DNA of 64,000 nt from Taenia hydatigena. Taxonomy: Eukaryota > Platyhelminthes > Cestoda > Cyclophyllidea > Taeniidae. The position numbers and the translations under genes were made by a program. Where the stretch lies: the NCBI GenBank assembly GCA_036345935.2, contig JADWOT020001473.1, forward strand, positions 93,404-157,403, in the 5' to 3' direction. This document shows, piece after piece, positions 12,260-25,927 of the stretch. The notes under the pieces were generated by a model, which ran no database searches, was not told the origin of the DNA, and saw only the letters and a program-made list of their open reading frames with translations. Numbering within the stretch: position 1 is the first letter of the stretch; each line of letters starts with the position of its first letter.

Positions 12260-15200
12260 TATTGCAGGAGAGTCGATAGAACGCAATGTAAAGGCGACAT
12301 TGTAAAATAGATTAAGTGCCCGAGCTCATTAGGTGGCGAGTTAGTCTGACTGAAACTGGTGAAATTATTCGTCCCGCAGGTAGGCTTGGGACTTAAAAAG
12401 GCAGCGAAACTCTAGCATGGATGGATCAGTATGGGTGAGATGGAAGTTGAATGCACTGAGGTGCGGCGTGGCATAAGAGACGCGAGATGACGGAAAAGTT
12501 AAGGTTGAATGGCAGATGTAATCCAGAATATTGGGTGAATGTGCTTTGGACGCGAACGATGAGACGGTGGGATGTGAGACGTAAGTAGAAGCGGGCCTTG
12601 CATGGAGTGCATTACGCTGAAGTCCTTTCAGTTTGTGATTTACACTTCCGTATCTGATCCTTTTCACCCCCGATCTTGGCTCAAAATGTGCGAATTAGAG
12701 AGGATTCGGAAATTACCAGCAGTAAGGTAGACTCATGTATGAGTTGAGATCTGCCCGAAGTCTCCCCTTAGGGATCTATACCAACTTATGTGATGCATAT
12801 GCTTTCCCGCTCACAGGATTTACCGAATACCTAGCGTGAATACAACTCGACTATTATGTATAGAGCGCTTTGATCGGAAATCACAATACCTAGATCGCCT
12901 ACTCGTAATTTTATTCAGCTTCATTCAAATCATTCGACTGTGCCATGTTCATGCTACTTTCGTGACTTCTGTTCACCGTTGCAGGGCCTTGGTGACGTCT
13001 TGGCTTGGGCCAGGGGGAATTCCTCTAAGCTGTTTGCGCCATAGCTAGGAAAACAAACATTACTACTCCTCTCCATCCCATTCGGAACCATGAGCCCTGT
13101 CTTCGCCAAATGCTGGTAGCTGCATCTCCCTATTCCCTTCAAAAATTATATTAAACCGGTGCTTTATTAGAGTCATATAAATCATTAGTCTGCACTGCTA
13201 AACTAGCTTTGGTCTCCACAGCTCCACTGGTCTGATTAATTGGGCTAAATGGTTCTTAAAGCACTGTACCAAAGTGTGTCTCTCCCCAATCGTATTATCA
13301 ATCACATGCTTCTGTGCTTCACTGGTTCCATCTTGAAGTCGTTTAGAAAACAAGATGCTTGAGTAGCTATACTACGCCATTGCTGAGTCAGTTTTATCCA
13401 AAAAATCCGTTTCTTTAGTTAGCTCTAGCATTCGCCAATGAACTTGGACTGAATCAAAGCGACAAAATTTTGGGCGAGTTCCATGCCCCCTTCCGAGATC
13501 CAAAAATGCTTCTTAGAGCACAGATGGTGGACAAAAATAATTCCTATTCAATCCCACCCGTTTTCTCTCCTAAACTTCCTTTGCATTCATGTTAGCACCG
13601 TTCTTTGGCATTTCTATGCACCGCCAAATAAGTCGCATGCAGTTAATCAACAACTTTTATCCATGTAGTGTTTCCTATAAATTACGCAGTGCTGTTTTTT
13701 GCAATTGCTTGCTAATCTAATGAATCAGCTACTCTTGATCTCTTGACAGCAATTTCAGTGGCATTGGAGCAAATCGATGGCTTTCTTTTCTGTGAGGAAA
13801 GCTCTATTTTGGTATCCAGGTCTGCGTTTGTCATAATCTGGCTCAAGCGAATTCCTTTATAAAAAATAATGGAAATCAGCTGCGCCATGATATGTTGAGA
13901 CGAAATCCTCAATCCTTAAAATGACAGTTTGACAACTTCAGTTGGCGCTGGGTGAGTAATCGCTATCCCCATTTAATTTAAATGCCTATTTGTGGTGGGT
14001 GAAGACCACCTGCATTGCAACCGTTTCGATATATAAATAATTACATGTCCTTAATTTGTCCACAATATTTGTCTGTGGCTGCTGGTATTTAGAGCACAGT
14101 CGAAGCGTTCCATTCAATTTGAAATAATTGTTTCAGAATATTAAATAGATGGATATTCACGATTCTATTTTTTAAGATGGTGTAGCTGGTAATGGATTTC
14201 GCCGCTAATTATGCTGGCTGATTTTTTACGCTCACTGAGCCCTTTTTGCGAGGGTGAATTGCGCTGTTCATTTCCTCTCGCCTACGATAAACAAAGCGAA
14301 GGAAGCTGAGTTGCTGATCCAACCATGCAGTCCCTCAATTGCTGACAAGCACTTTTATAGTGTACCAGCTGATAATGTCGACTCCGCCTATCACTAAACA
14401 AGGTTTCGACCTTTACAGCCGTGGCATGCAATTTTGTAGTGCACAAAAATTAGGTGTGATAGTGGTGACACCAACCAGTAGAAAGGATGAAAACCTCACA
14501 CATGTAGTGTGGTGCATACATTTGCTGTCTAAATTTGCCCTACAGCAGTTTTTGTTGTATTATGCCATATTTTGCGACGATAGGCTCTGCTTACCCTGCT
14601 GGAAATCTCCTCTGCCTCAATGACTCAATTGTCAAGTGTTCTGTTGATGGACCACTTCGAAACAGCGACCGAAATGCAAAAAGTTACATCGTATTGATGC
14701 AGCCTATTAAGACTTGATCGGTTTGGTTCTCCATCTAATGGCAAATCTCAGCTTCCCAATTTTCTTTCAATGCACTTGTTACGCTTAAGGGTGAGGTCAA
14801 TTTTTCAGCTGCATGGATCGGTCCTTAAATGCAGGCCGTCTGGCGATGACCTTGCCATCTAGAGAATGCCCAAGCAGCAGTCATTCTGGCGGAACGAAGG
14901 CAATGATGATATCGAACTAAAGGCAGTCTAACGATTGTCATTAGCTGCAAGATTTAGCCTCAACTTGGCAAATAATTTATATTGCCCTTTCATTTACACC
15001 ACACGGACTGCACGATTTGCTATGGAATTGATGGAGAAACTTAAATTTCTCATCAGCTAATGTCTACAGATTAGGGTTGAATGGACAGATACTTCTAATA
15101 CAATTGTAATCAACTCAAAAGAACAAAATTTTTAGTGTGAAGTTACATTTTACCGTTTTAAAAGTTTTGGCAAATTGTGATGAGTTTCGATGGCAGATAT

Positions 15201-18200
15201 CTTGGCTTGTCCGCCTTCTCCTAATATTTATCTGTTCACATGTCACAAAAAACTGCGCTACTGCAAACATCTGCAACGTGTTGTAGAGAGACAGCCATCG
15301 GTAAAATGCAGAGCTCATTAACAACCCACAGCAGTGACAACAAGCCAAACACACGATAAAGAATCACCACGTGGAGTAATTTCTTTTTTCAGGCCATCAG
15401 ATGCAAACTTGAATAATCTGCTAAATTGCAACATTTCATATTTGCATAATGCGATTATGTCTTGGCAAAATAGGCGGATTTATAATATTCTTCGCAATTT
15501 GAAATGTTGTAAAATTTGATTAGGTGTATATTACGCTTTTGAAGGATATACTTTAAGGCGAAATCTACTCGCTAGTATATAACCGCCATACTGGGGAAGA
15601 GGTACCTAAAATTACCCTTAGTTCCACAAAATCGTTTAGTGAAAACATTTCAGCTGACGAGAAATCGAAGTCCAAACCACGAATCTGGCCAGCCATTTTG
15701 CTATTCACCCGTTTTTGCGACTGCTTACTCAGGTACGACCTCCTCAATGTTGAGGATGTTTGAGTGCAAATGGATTCCAATGCAGAGTTGCCAAAAGATC
15801 GTAAGCAGACGGGACATTTGCATGTTATTGAAAAGGTGTTGCTAGTGATGTTTATCACTCAAATAATTGCCTCGCCTACTCCAAAATGGCAAATAACCAA
15901 ATAATTTGCCCCTCTTGTCATCTTTATCCGTGTCCATATACCGCCACCAAATCGGGCTTTTTTAGCCCATTTGTCGATTTGTTTTTAAATGGCAGCTTAG
16001 TTGTTTAATTTTTGAATTGCTGGGCAATGCATTAATCCTTCTAACGACCTTGCATAAGTCGCGTATTTCAAGTCTAAGTTAGTTACGACTACATGTCTGG
16101 CCGATTCTCCTAAAGTAAAATAAGAGTTGTTTACAAGTGTGATATCCTCATTGACTTAGCAGGAATAGAGCTTAGATTTGTTAGCGTTTACAAGGTTTAA
16201 AGAAAGTGACAGTGTATGTTTAAGCTAATTCCAGTAGTTTAGTCAACTCTGATTAGGCTTTGGAGCTATTTTTGCTCTGGCCTCGCCAGATAAAAATGCT
16301 GAAAGCATGTCCAGTCCATCAGGGAAGCAGGAAGAGGCGGTAAGAAACGTTCTTTTCGTTCCGTACAAGCTCACGACAACAAAATCTTATCCACCTGAGT
16401 AGTGTGTGTTACTGTAATAAGCGCAACACCATATTTATCGGCCTTTTATTCAGCGGACAAATTGATCATAAAAGTGGTGACGCGCGGGCAACATAATTGT
16501 CTCAAAGCAGCCGGTCAGAAGACTGAGACTTGTGGATTAGACCCATTTGCCTGCCTTGTGAACCCTTCCGTTTGCTCGTCATCTGTGTCTTAACGGAGGA
16601 CAAGTGTTTGCTAAAGCGTGAACCAACCGCTTCCTTCTTTTTTCATTCTCTGTTGTCTTTCCTTAAAATACTCATGCTTTGCCTATGCTCGACAAAAATT
16701 ACAGTTGATTGATATTAATATGAAGGCTAGTCTCAAAACCAATATCTTATTCCTCCTTTTTTCTCACTTACACTTTGCTAATTACGGAATAGCAGCTGCA
16801 AACTTTAAAGGATTCATGTCTTTGATGTCTTGTAAAACATTTGTCTGCCATTGAACACTTAATCGAACTCAATCTATGATAACATGTGCCATTTTGATTC
16901 AAAACTTCTCGATTTTATGAATGTGCTATCTCACAGACGATTCAGGTTCCTTATAGTAGGCGTGTAGACTTTAAAGTAAGCAATGGATTGACCGCATTTT
17001 TGATCTCTCGAGGCAAGCCGTGCATGATTACGTCCCTACTTTGAAGCCGTACACGTTGTCATTGCACGCTGAATCTTCTGTATTGCTAACAAATGTTTGG
17101 AATAAATCAACTCGTCGAAAAGGATATTCGCAGTGCCTTATGTCTCATTGGAGAAAATCACGGTGCATAATTGCGCAAAGCCCATGTGCGCCACTGCTAG
17201 GGGCATAATCTGTACGTTTCGACGCAAGGATCTTGCCACTCGAGCCCTCGGTGGCTGAGGAGATTTGTAGCTGAATGATAGATGGATGCAGAGATTGTGG
17301 TGGATACTGTAAAAACGCTGCAGCACTACATTGTGCATTGCTTTCATCTTTGTCTGCTTCGACAAAGATGTCTGCGATTCGGTGTAGAGGGGCAGGATGG
17401 GGTAGTTGAGAGAAGTTTAAAGTTTTCTGTGGATTCTAAATGGAAAGGCTGTTGCTAGACAGCCATTAGCCCGCTTTCATTGTTACCTCATTGTTCACTT
17501 CTCCACCTTTGCTCTCCACAACTCTTTTCTTCTATGTTTGACTTACTCCTGTCTTCACTCTTGTGCAGTACGTCGCCAGCAGCGATGGGCGGAATACGAG
17601 GCGACTAGATGCATGAGTTAGTGATCGATTATGTAGACAGCAGACTGGTTGCTGGTGAAAAAATTGCCCACCCGAGGTCCGTAATGGCAGACGTGACGTC
17701 GCTGTTGGTTTTGGTGGTAGCTGGTGGTTGGGAAGGGTGATTAATACCAACAGACAGATCCATTTATATATGTGATAGCGTATTCCGGTAAGTTTCACGC
17801 GTGTGGTCAAGATATTAGGTAGCAAAACAGTGGCTTGTTTGTTATTTACTAATAAAAGGGTGGATCTTCTCTTCTTCCCTACGTGGAGTTACTTTACGTA
17901 GAGATTAAGTGCGGTGAACTAAGCTAAGGCTACCTGTGGAACTGCAAGGTGCCTTACCCAATGTCTTACTATCATACGTTTGGGTATTGCGGTCCACTTT
18001 GCAGACCTCCTTAGGCAAAGGATTACTAAAACCACGAGCTACGTAAAGTGCCCTATGTTCGGCTAGCTGATCAATTGTTGACCCAAAAAGCAGATCATTT
18101 GTTATTCGGGGATTCGGCGTTCGGCTTAAAACGTATGTGCGGCTTGAACAGCTAGGCCAGTAAGATCGGTTTATTCTCGTCTCAAAGAAACATCTGTCAC

Positions 18201-20770
18201 CTCAATTACACACTTCATTATCCCACTGAAAAGTTTGTTGCTAATTACAAAGTATTCGCACTTTATTCACCGTTCGCAATGTGTTCCATTAGCTCAAATC
18301 AATAAAGTTAGTTAACTTGTTTGAGGCATTCGGTGGTCGTTATAAGATCGCTTTGAAGTGCACTTTTTTGTTCAACGTCAGTTTTTGCGAAGTTAAATGA
18401 CGGGCGCTTAAACAAAATAAATAATACCTTAACCAAAATGCGATAAACAGTTTTAATGAATGCTCTCTTCCATGCATTCCTCGACTTTGGGTGTGTCTGA
18501 ATGGAGCTACGGCTATTTCGGCTTCTTTTATCTTTAGGCGTGATTCTAAATTTATTCACACGTTTTGGATGTTACTCAAGCCGCCAACACCTTAGGCTAT
18601 TAGCTAAAAGCTCACCATCCCAAACTACACTTTGTCGCTCCTCACTGAATGCTCCACACCGGAATGTCACAGAGATTTATTCGACCTCATCAGTTTTGCG
18701 ATTCGTAGCCTACATCCATAATTTAAATAAATTTAGCTTAAGTAAGAGGGGGTTCTGCTTATGCTGGCAGTGTAAATCAGGGCAGAAGGGAAAACGCAAT
18801 AGCTTGATGTTTCTACCATATTTATGCAAATTAAAATCACGCAGCAGAAAGTATTGAGCGACACTTTTAGAAAGAAAGGCGACAACGCTCTACTAATCAT
18901 GCCTGCTAATTGTACCCTCGAATATCTTGATCCCAGTACTTGATGTCTTCTTTTGTGTCTCCAAGCAAATCTCTTCCAAAGGTGCAACTTGCTTGCGCTT
19001 GCTAGGCATCGATTTAGTAACATCAGCGTTGCACTTTCAGTTCAACAATGCGTCTTGGCTTAAGTCGTGCATGCACTTGAGTTTATAGCCCACACAGCTA
19101 CATTCTACAAAATATCATTGTGAATGCATTCATATTACTTCAAGTAGTTCCATCAAAGCCATCAGTGCCATAGAATTTGCTACTGCTAATAAAGCCACTG
19201 CTTACTCAACCATCATTACCTAACACAACACAACAATACAGTCTCAAGCTGAGTGATTGAATCCAGTGCGGACCAATGCGATGCAGGGTGCTGAGAAATG
19301 GGCTGACTGTACGTAATCACACAAATGAGCAGGAAGGAATGTGATCGAATGGAGAGGATAAAAGGAAGAAATGGTAGCAGATAAGTAAATTGAGGCAAAG
19401 TGGACCAGCAGTCTCAAGCCTTCCTTCACTGTCATCTAAGCATGTGCTAACGCAAACCGGCGCAGCTTCATGCTTTTGTTAATGTTGAAAAACCCAAATA
19501 AACTGATTTCATCTAACCCATACACTGCATGACGCATTTCCAAGTCAACTGGTATTCCTGGAAGCGTCCTGGCAGTTTAGAGCAATTTGACCAAGCATCC
19601 GTCTGAATCGGTCAACTGCGAATTGCACACTGACATGCAAAGTTACATCAGCCGCATCAAAAGACCAATCGTTCACTGCAATTACAATAATGGCTGCTTG
19701 CAAGCAGCGTTGCGTTAATTCTTGTTGGCTTTTCAACCGAATGTTACTCTTGAAAGGGATAGTTGCGTCAACCCTATCACCAACATAGCAAATCCCTCAA
19801 TCATCTCCCATGCATCAGCGTGGACTCCTTCAAAACGAGCAGACTGACAAGAACTCGCCACGTTATTCCCCAGACTTTGGAAGGCAATTCAATTAGTGTT
19901 CGGCGCTTTCTTTCTTTGCAGGCGAGAGCTGCCCAGAAGATTAATGTGCATGCAGAAGAGGCACAATGTTCATCACCCCTTCTTTCATTAAGGTGATATT
20001 AAAGCCAAATAAGCCATGTTGAGTGATCCTCACTTGCAGCTTTAAGGCAGGCCAGAACTAAACACCCTTCACTGCAAAGAGAAAGTCATCATCCCTACAT
20101 CGCATCATCACTTCTACTCCCTTACTTCTTCCTAACGGTCCATGATGGAGTTAGTCCGGTCTACTCCCGGCACTTAAAATACCATCGTCAGTTCCAAGCT
20201 CATTTTAAAGCAACGCACATAGACACGTTCTTTTAATTGCATCCTTGCAGTTACCAGGACAGTGTTGTAATGCCATTTGACACGTCGTCTTGTTAGGCCT
20301 GCTATCAGGTAACAAGCCTTTTTAGGCACGTGGGGACATTTGCATATTTTTAAGGTCATGGGATGCTAATGCTACGCCATAACACAGCTGAGGACTATGC
20401 AATTTGACATGACAGATACAAAACATGCTTCTAGCTTTGTAAATCGTGCATTTGAGTGCACTGTAGGCCTGACCATAGCAAAGCACTGATAAATTAAATT
20501 TGTTAAGATTTTTTAGGGTAATCTTTTCCGCATTTAAATTAAAGCAGCATTATTGAACGAAACGAGGTCAACATCTGAAACCTTTCAATGGCTGGTTACG
20601 AGTTGTTCTTATGCATTGTTTCTCTGTTTGTGCATATATTCTGCTTTCATTAAATTTTATTTAGCCTATTGTTATATTATACAAGTGATCGCATGCATTG
20701 CCAACAATTTAGGCACGAAATTGATTGCAACGTAAAATTACTGATTTACCACCTGAAACGGGTGACTAAC
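12260..20770. other. No supported gene
   Basis: Scattered ORFs under 120 codons on both strands, often overlapping antisense to one another. Purine-rich patches lie near 12400-12560 and 19250-19400. No tRNA, simple repeat or exon chain could be supported. Confidence 0.55.
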
Positions 20771-20779
20771 TTGACGCCT

Positions 20780-21500
20780 TAAATCTGATTAATCTCTGCT
20801 CGGCTAATCCAAGATGGAGGTAAATTCTTTCCACAGGTCAATTCTCCGCTCCCATAATGCGACACATCTATAGGGGAACCGAGGTGGACAAACGTCTCTA
20901 CCAGTTAAATTACTCACAACTCTCGACATCCATCCAAAATGTTTCCAAAGCTATTCGATGCAACTATAGGCAGTCTGATTGCTACGGACGCTTTCTATCC
21001 ATAATTGAGCCATATTGACTAAACGAATTTATACATTGCGGTTTTTCCCGTAGCTCCATCCGTCATGCGAGGTGGCATGGGAAACGTATCTAACAACTTG
21101 AAGCTACGAAGGTTTTATCTGTCAATAGGTCTTTAGCAAATAAGAAGCCGTTGTACTCGCAGCCTACTTGCCTGGAAAACATATTGTTGCACTAAAGAAC
21201 GTGTGGATTATATTACCAGTCGAATTTGACATTTGAAGGAATGTTGCGGGTGGTACATTTATGAATGCCCAATTCATTTAGGCGGATCCATTGCACTTCC
21301 ATATGGCAGTGCAACAAGCCATCTCATAATCCCTCGCACCCTATCAGACATTAATTATTGCAGCCATTTTCAACATCTTTTGCATATCGAAGTTCATTTC
21401 GAAGGGCACAACTCACCTGGTTCAAAACTGCTCTAACCTACGAGCTGCGGACACTGCTAAACATAATTCTCCTAGTTCTCCCTTGCTCACCAACGCATTA
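20780..21500 (-). repeat. Copy of the repeat's second-half tail
   Basis: It matches about 6640-7300 in the same orientation: GTGTGGATTATATTACCAG against GTATGGATTATATTCTCAG, then TTTAGGCGGATCCATTGCACTTC, and CAGACATTAATTATTGCAGC against CAGATATTAATTATTGCAGT. It directly precedes a first-half copy at 21550-21960, so the two together look like the inverted pair with its middle deleted. Confidence 0.6.
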
Positions 21501-21712
21501 CGCAAATTCACTGATCACACTCCAACTATCGCGAAGCATTTCATCTGGCCGAAGTGGAGAGGTTGACAACAGGAGTGAATAAAGTGAGTAGGAGAAGCAA
21601 AGTGAGGGGACATGAGAAGAGAATATAAAATGTGAGTACGAAGGTGAAGGAGTAGGAGGGAGTTGGTAGTTAGAGAGTGATGGGGAAATGGGGGTAGATG
21701 GTCGGTGGTGGT

Positions 21713-21785
21713 GAGGCATGTCGGTAGGTTAGAGCATCGACCTGATTAAGTGGATTTCGAGGAATCTAGTCAGATTTACTGCTCC
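21713..21785 (+). pseudogene. tRNA-like module, Ile-like (third copy)
   Basis: It opens with GGTGAGGCATGTCGGTAGG and continues GTTAGAGCATCGACCTGATTA, matching the modules at 9.5 and 8.8 kb in order and spacing. The B box is destroyed. About 100 nt further on comes the antisense Arg-like module, as in the other copies. Confidence 0.45.
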
Positions 21786-21887
21786 TCCCTCTAGCGTTAA
21801 GGTAGGCGGCTCGTTTACCCTTTCTGCTGCAATTCGTTATCAGACAGACATGGTGATATACAAGCTGCGAGGAGACAAAAGATGTTA

Positions 21888-21960
21888 CGGCTCCGGCAGT
21901 ACTCTAACGTGCAGTTTTCTGATCTGCAGTTAGATGCCCTATCCAGTAGGCCACGTAGTC
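21888..21960 (-). pseudogene. Decayed tRNA-Arg-like copy
   Basis: A gapless 73-nt match to the tRNA-Arg(TCG) family. The A box (TGGCCTACTGG) and 3' end (GGAGCCG) are recognisable. The loop is CTGCAGA, placing GCA at the anticodon, and the T stem is broken. It lies downstream of an Ile-like module, as in the copy at 9.5-9.8 kb. Confidence 0.7.
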
Positions 21961-21974
21961 AGTCGTCATTTTAA

Positions 21975-24900
21975 AAGCGGTTCGTCCACCCCACACCCAA
22001 TACATTTTGACAAAGATGTATGCACCGTTTCGTTCCTCATGTCTATGGCTCTTGCACTAACTCATAAAACCGCGATTCGTGATTAGTAACTAACTGCAAC
22101 ATGACTGAACTGCCCATCAGATAACAGTGTCACGACCTTAAAACTTGGACTCCTATTAAAGGTGGCATTGGACATAGCTCCACTGGAACCCACTTTTTTT
22201 TGCTAACTAAGGATGGACTTTTAGTCACGGTCACGACAAAATCAGGTCATTGTATGCACAGCTTTCTCTTTATCAAATGGCGCAGTTGGAAGCATTCTAA
22301 ATTTCATGCCAAAGTCTGCCGCCTCAGCAGGTAAAGGAGGAACCGCCTTGAATGGCTGGTTTCTTGTCGTTGAAAGGAAGGTAATAGCCTTCATTTGGTT
22401 TATCAGAGGATATCGTCGTCTTGAGGAGGGCTGTTAATCAATTTTTGCTGTCTGTAGAACTCTACATGAACACTGTCACTTTTATCGAATGAAGGAAAAT
22501 CATATAATAGGATAGAAACGCATGAAGCGAACAATCAGACTTGACAGAACAAGATTTTTGGCGTCTACTAGACCCACGTATACCCTTGCAACAATAGTAT
22601 GTGCAATTGTAGAGAGATCGCTAAAGGTAGCTAGGTAGGGACTTGAGAAGACTGAGTCTGATCTCTAAAAATACAGGGAAAACCTTTACAGGTTGTCCAT
22701 GTTAGTGTTTCAAGCGCCTAAGCTAAGAAATGAAGTAATTAAAGCGTAAAAAGCTCAACTAGGCCTTAATTCATGTAAGGAAAGCACAGCTGAAGGTTAC
22801 TGGCAAAAGCTTCAAAATGCCCCAATTCCAGTCTATTTCAATCAGTCAAATTGTAGAGCAACAGTATGATGACCGTGCTGCTGCATTCACGCTGATGAAG
22901 CTAGAAAAGGCTGGCAAGTGCTGGTGGACGAAATTGCTCTCTTAAATACTTTGAATGCTGGATTGTAATCGGACAAGGAAGTGGGATCTATCGGCTGATC
23001 CTAATAAATTCGATTGGTTTAAACTTGCTAACCAATATGGCGACATATTATTATGAAGCTATGCATGAATAGCTTTGTCCAAGTAAGTGGTTATGCACTT
23101 TCGTTGAGTTAACCTCACCGAAACTGGTGATCTGATTTCAAGTCAAATTTGTAGTGGTGATGAGATTTTTCGAGACGTGTAGGCCACTCAAATGGGAGCA
23201 CCTGGAATGTCTGCTTGATTGCTTTAATTCGACGTGAGACAACAAGTGAACGCAAATCTCTTCGGTTTTCATCGGTTTTTGATGTGAGAAAAGCAAACCC
23301 TGGTTTTTGCTCTGAGTTTAATGAACTGCGAATAAATTAAGGCTCTATCTACTCACTTTGTTAGCTCTAGGAGTATGAATGCCAAGGATGGAAAGACTAA
23401 TCCCTTGTCGTTTAAACTCGGGTGTGCCACGTGTACGACAGGTACAGGCCAATGAATGTGGACTAATTCGTTCAGACAATTCCATCAACTGCCTTTATTG
23501 CCTCAATTATTCACGTGCCGAAGTGTCTATGCTCTGTTTGCTTGCTGCAAACATTCGTATCTGCAAAATGAGGATAGTTTCAGAAGGGCAAAACTCACTA
23601 TACTGTGCTTAAGCCACGGCAAATTATGACTTAGCTGGCTTCGTTTTATCAACCCATGTGATCAGTATTTTGAGGCCACCAAAATGCTGTCTCAGCTGCA
23701 TTTTTACCATGTTGTCCAGTTATGTGTTAGGTGCTTGGCTGATGGAACAGCTAAATGTAGATGCATTGCATAGCACATGTGGGGTGCAATGGACACTTGG
23801 AATCATCACAGTTTGCGCACGCCTCGCAGTTCGTGAGCGTAGGGCTCTTGGAATTCGCTAAATTACTAAGCAGTTTGAGAAGGTAGGCTGTTTTGTCGGG
23901 CAGTTTATCAGGCGAGACAGTATTTGCGCATCCGTCCGGGTTCTGAAATATGATGAAAAGCCTTGAGAGGCGAAGAGTGAAGTAGTTAATAGGCTATAGT
24001 GACAATCGCTTGTGTATTTGTCAGATCCATGCGAAGGAAGGTTGATGCATGAAATCCGGTTAGCAAAGTGGCGCAGCATGGCAAGTCAAGGTGCATGTTT
24101 GTGCTTGTGGGTCATTCGTGTGCACTTGCCGATACATTCCTATACTTTATCCATTTTTGAAGACTAAAGTTACCGGTTTTGGGTTTAAGATGTTTGCTCA
24201 TATTTTATCCTAAAAAGGTGATCTGTCCTGCAATAGGAAAATAGGTTCTACTTTGCATTCATTTGGTCTATATCTTAATAACAAGTACATCTCCTATTTT
24301 TGCAGACAGTTAACAAATCAGCAGTCAGTTTTGTGAAGTTCGTAGACGTCAGACTTTGGCAATTTCTTAGTTGAGAGTTGAAGGAATTGCCCCCTAGGTA
24401 AGCAGTATTCATTTCACCCTGAGAGTTTGCAAGTAAGGAGCGCAACATTTTGCAATTTTGGCTACAATATATTGCAAACGAAAAATTCGTCCGTGTTGCA
24501 AATGGGGAGCAGACGCATTTAATTAATTACCGAGGTTATGCAGTGATTTCAGCTGACCCTGCTTAAAGTCGAAGGTGAAGGGAACTTGACCTTGTGCATT
24601 AAGGGACCTGGCCCTGGTCAACAGTCGCCGTAACTTGAACTTTTCGGAGAGCAGAATGTTTTGGGCGTTGGGGTACATGCAGAATTTGAAGAACCTTGCA
24701 AGTCTGATTATACAAGCTGATCAGGGTACTGTCACGGGAAAAATGTATTACTAAAAGGTGGAAAACGCATCGTTGGCGGTCAAAATCTATGGAATGAAGA
24801 AATTTGGGAATCTTTGATTGGGGGAAAATTAGACTGTATTGTCTACTCTATACTATCCCCAGTTTTTCAAGCTATGGGCGCCGAAAATCTCTGGCTGGTG

Positions 24901-25920
24901 CCTCTCCTTCTGATGAAGTGTGGCGGTGGTAGCAAAAGTCCTTCTAACTTCTCACCTACAGTATTATGGACACCTGTGAGTGCTTGAACACGTAGAAGAT
25001 CGGCTATCCAGATCATAATGAGTACGTGAGGTAACTATGCTAACAAGTTGTGCATGGTTAGTCTGTGTTACGCTGGACAGAAATAAAGGCTTCTTGCTAT
25101 GTTTTCAGAAGTAAGGTGCTTAAACTTTAACTGGGTGGGGCATAATGGCGGGATTTGTTCTTACCCCACTTGATTGCAATGAAGGAGGGTATGCTGAGGC
25201 GCAGTAACACATTAATAGGATGAAATGATTTAGAAGAGCATAAGGGGTAATGAGGGAATATTTAAACACTCATGGAAATGGTATTGGGCTGGAAGCTGAG
25301 AGAGGATAACAAGACATAAAGTGTTGCGTGCCCTTTGCCAGTTAGGAAGTGCCAATTTGCCGAATGGATTACAGTAACCTTTAATATCAAAAATAAAAAG
25401 AAATCAATTAGCCCAAGTAGCTTTTTCGCTGATTTTAAGCATCGTAAGTAGTTGTTATGCTTTGGTGTCGTACGAATTTATAAAGCAGATCACCAGTTCT
25501 AGTTTTGCCTAGCCAGATCTTACTTACCCTAACCCTACTTCTTTTCTTTTTTTAATTAATATCAAAGAATTATGGCCTAACCCAGTTCGGAAGATGCAAC
25601 TTAGGTATGGTGTGCGCTGGCTTTACTATCTTTCGAAATGTGCTCGACCAGAGATGGTGATACGTGATAACAAGGATATTTTCTCGACTTCCCAGTGCGT
25701 CAGATACGATTAAATTGCAAAAAAAGTGAGTACACGAGTTGAAGCTAAGGATCTTTCCGTTTGCACAGAATTTCGATTACTAGAGCATTGGCTCGTAGAG
25801 GTTTTTCATACACAACCGACTATTATGTAATGGTCGACCTCATAAGTTGATTGGAATGGTGTCAAGGGAGAAGCTCGAGACAAAATAGAGACCACGCTTA
25901 GCTCTCAATATTGAAAAAGG
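21975..25920. other. No supported gene
   Basis: Short ORFs only. A weak similarity between about 23104-23140 and 12334-12370 (GAAACTGGTGA core) is too short to call a repeat. If the zinc-finger gene stops at 25928, this is downstream intergenic sequence. Confidence 0.5.
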
Positions 25921-25927
25921 GGCCGCT

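Larger units (their letters stand above)
21550..21970 (+). repeat. Copy of the repeat's first half
   Basis: A purine-rich lead-in, the Ile-like module, about 100 bp, then the antisense Arg-like module, in the order seen at 9480-9790. It breaks off soon after 21960, before the AAGCAGCACACC segment. Confidence 0.6.
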
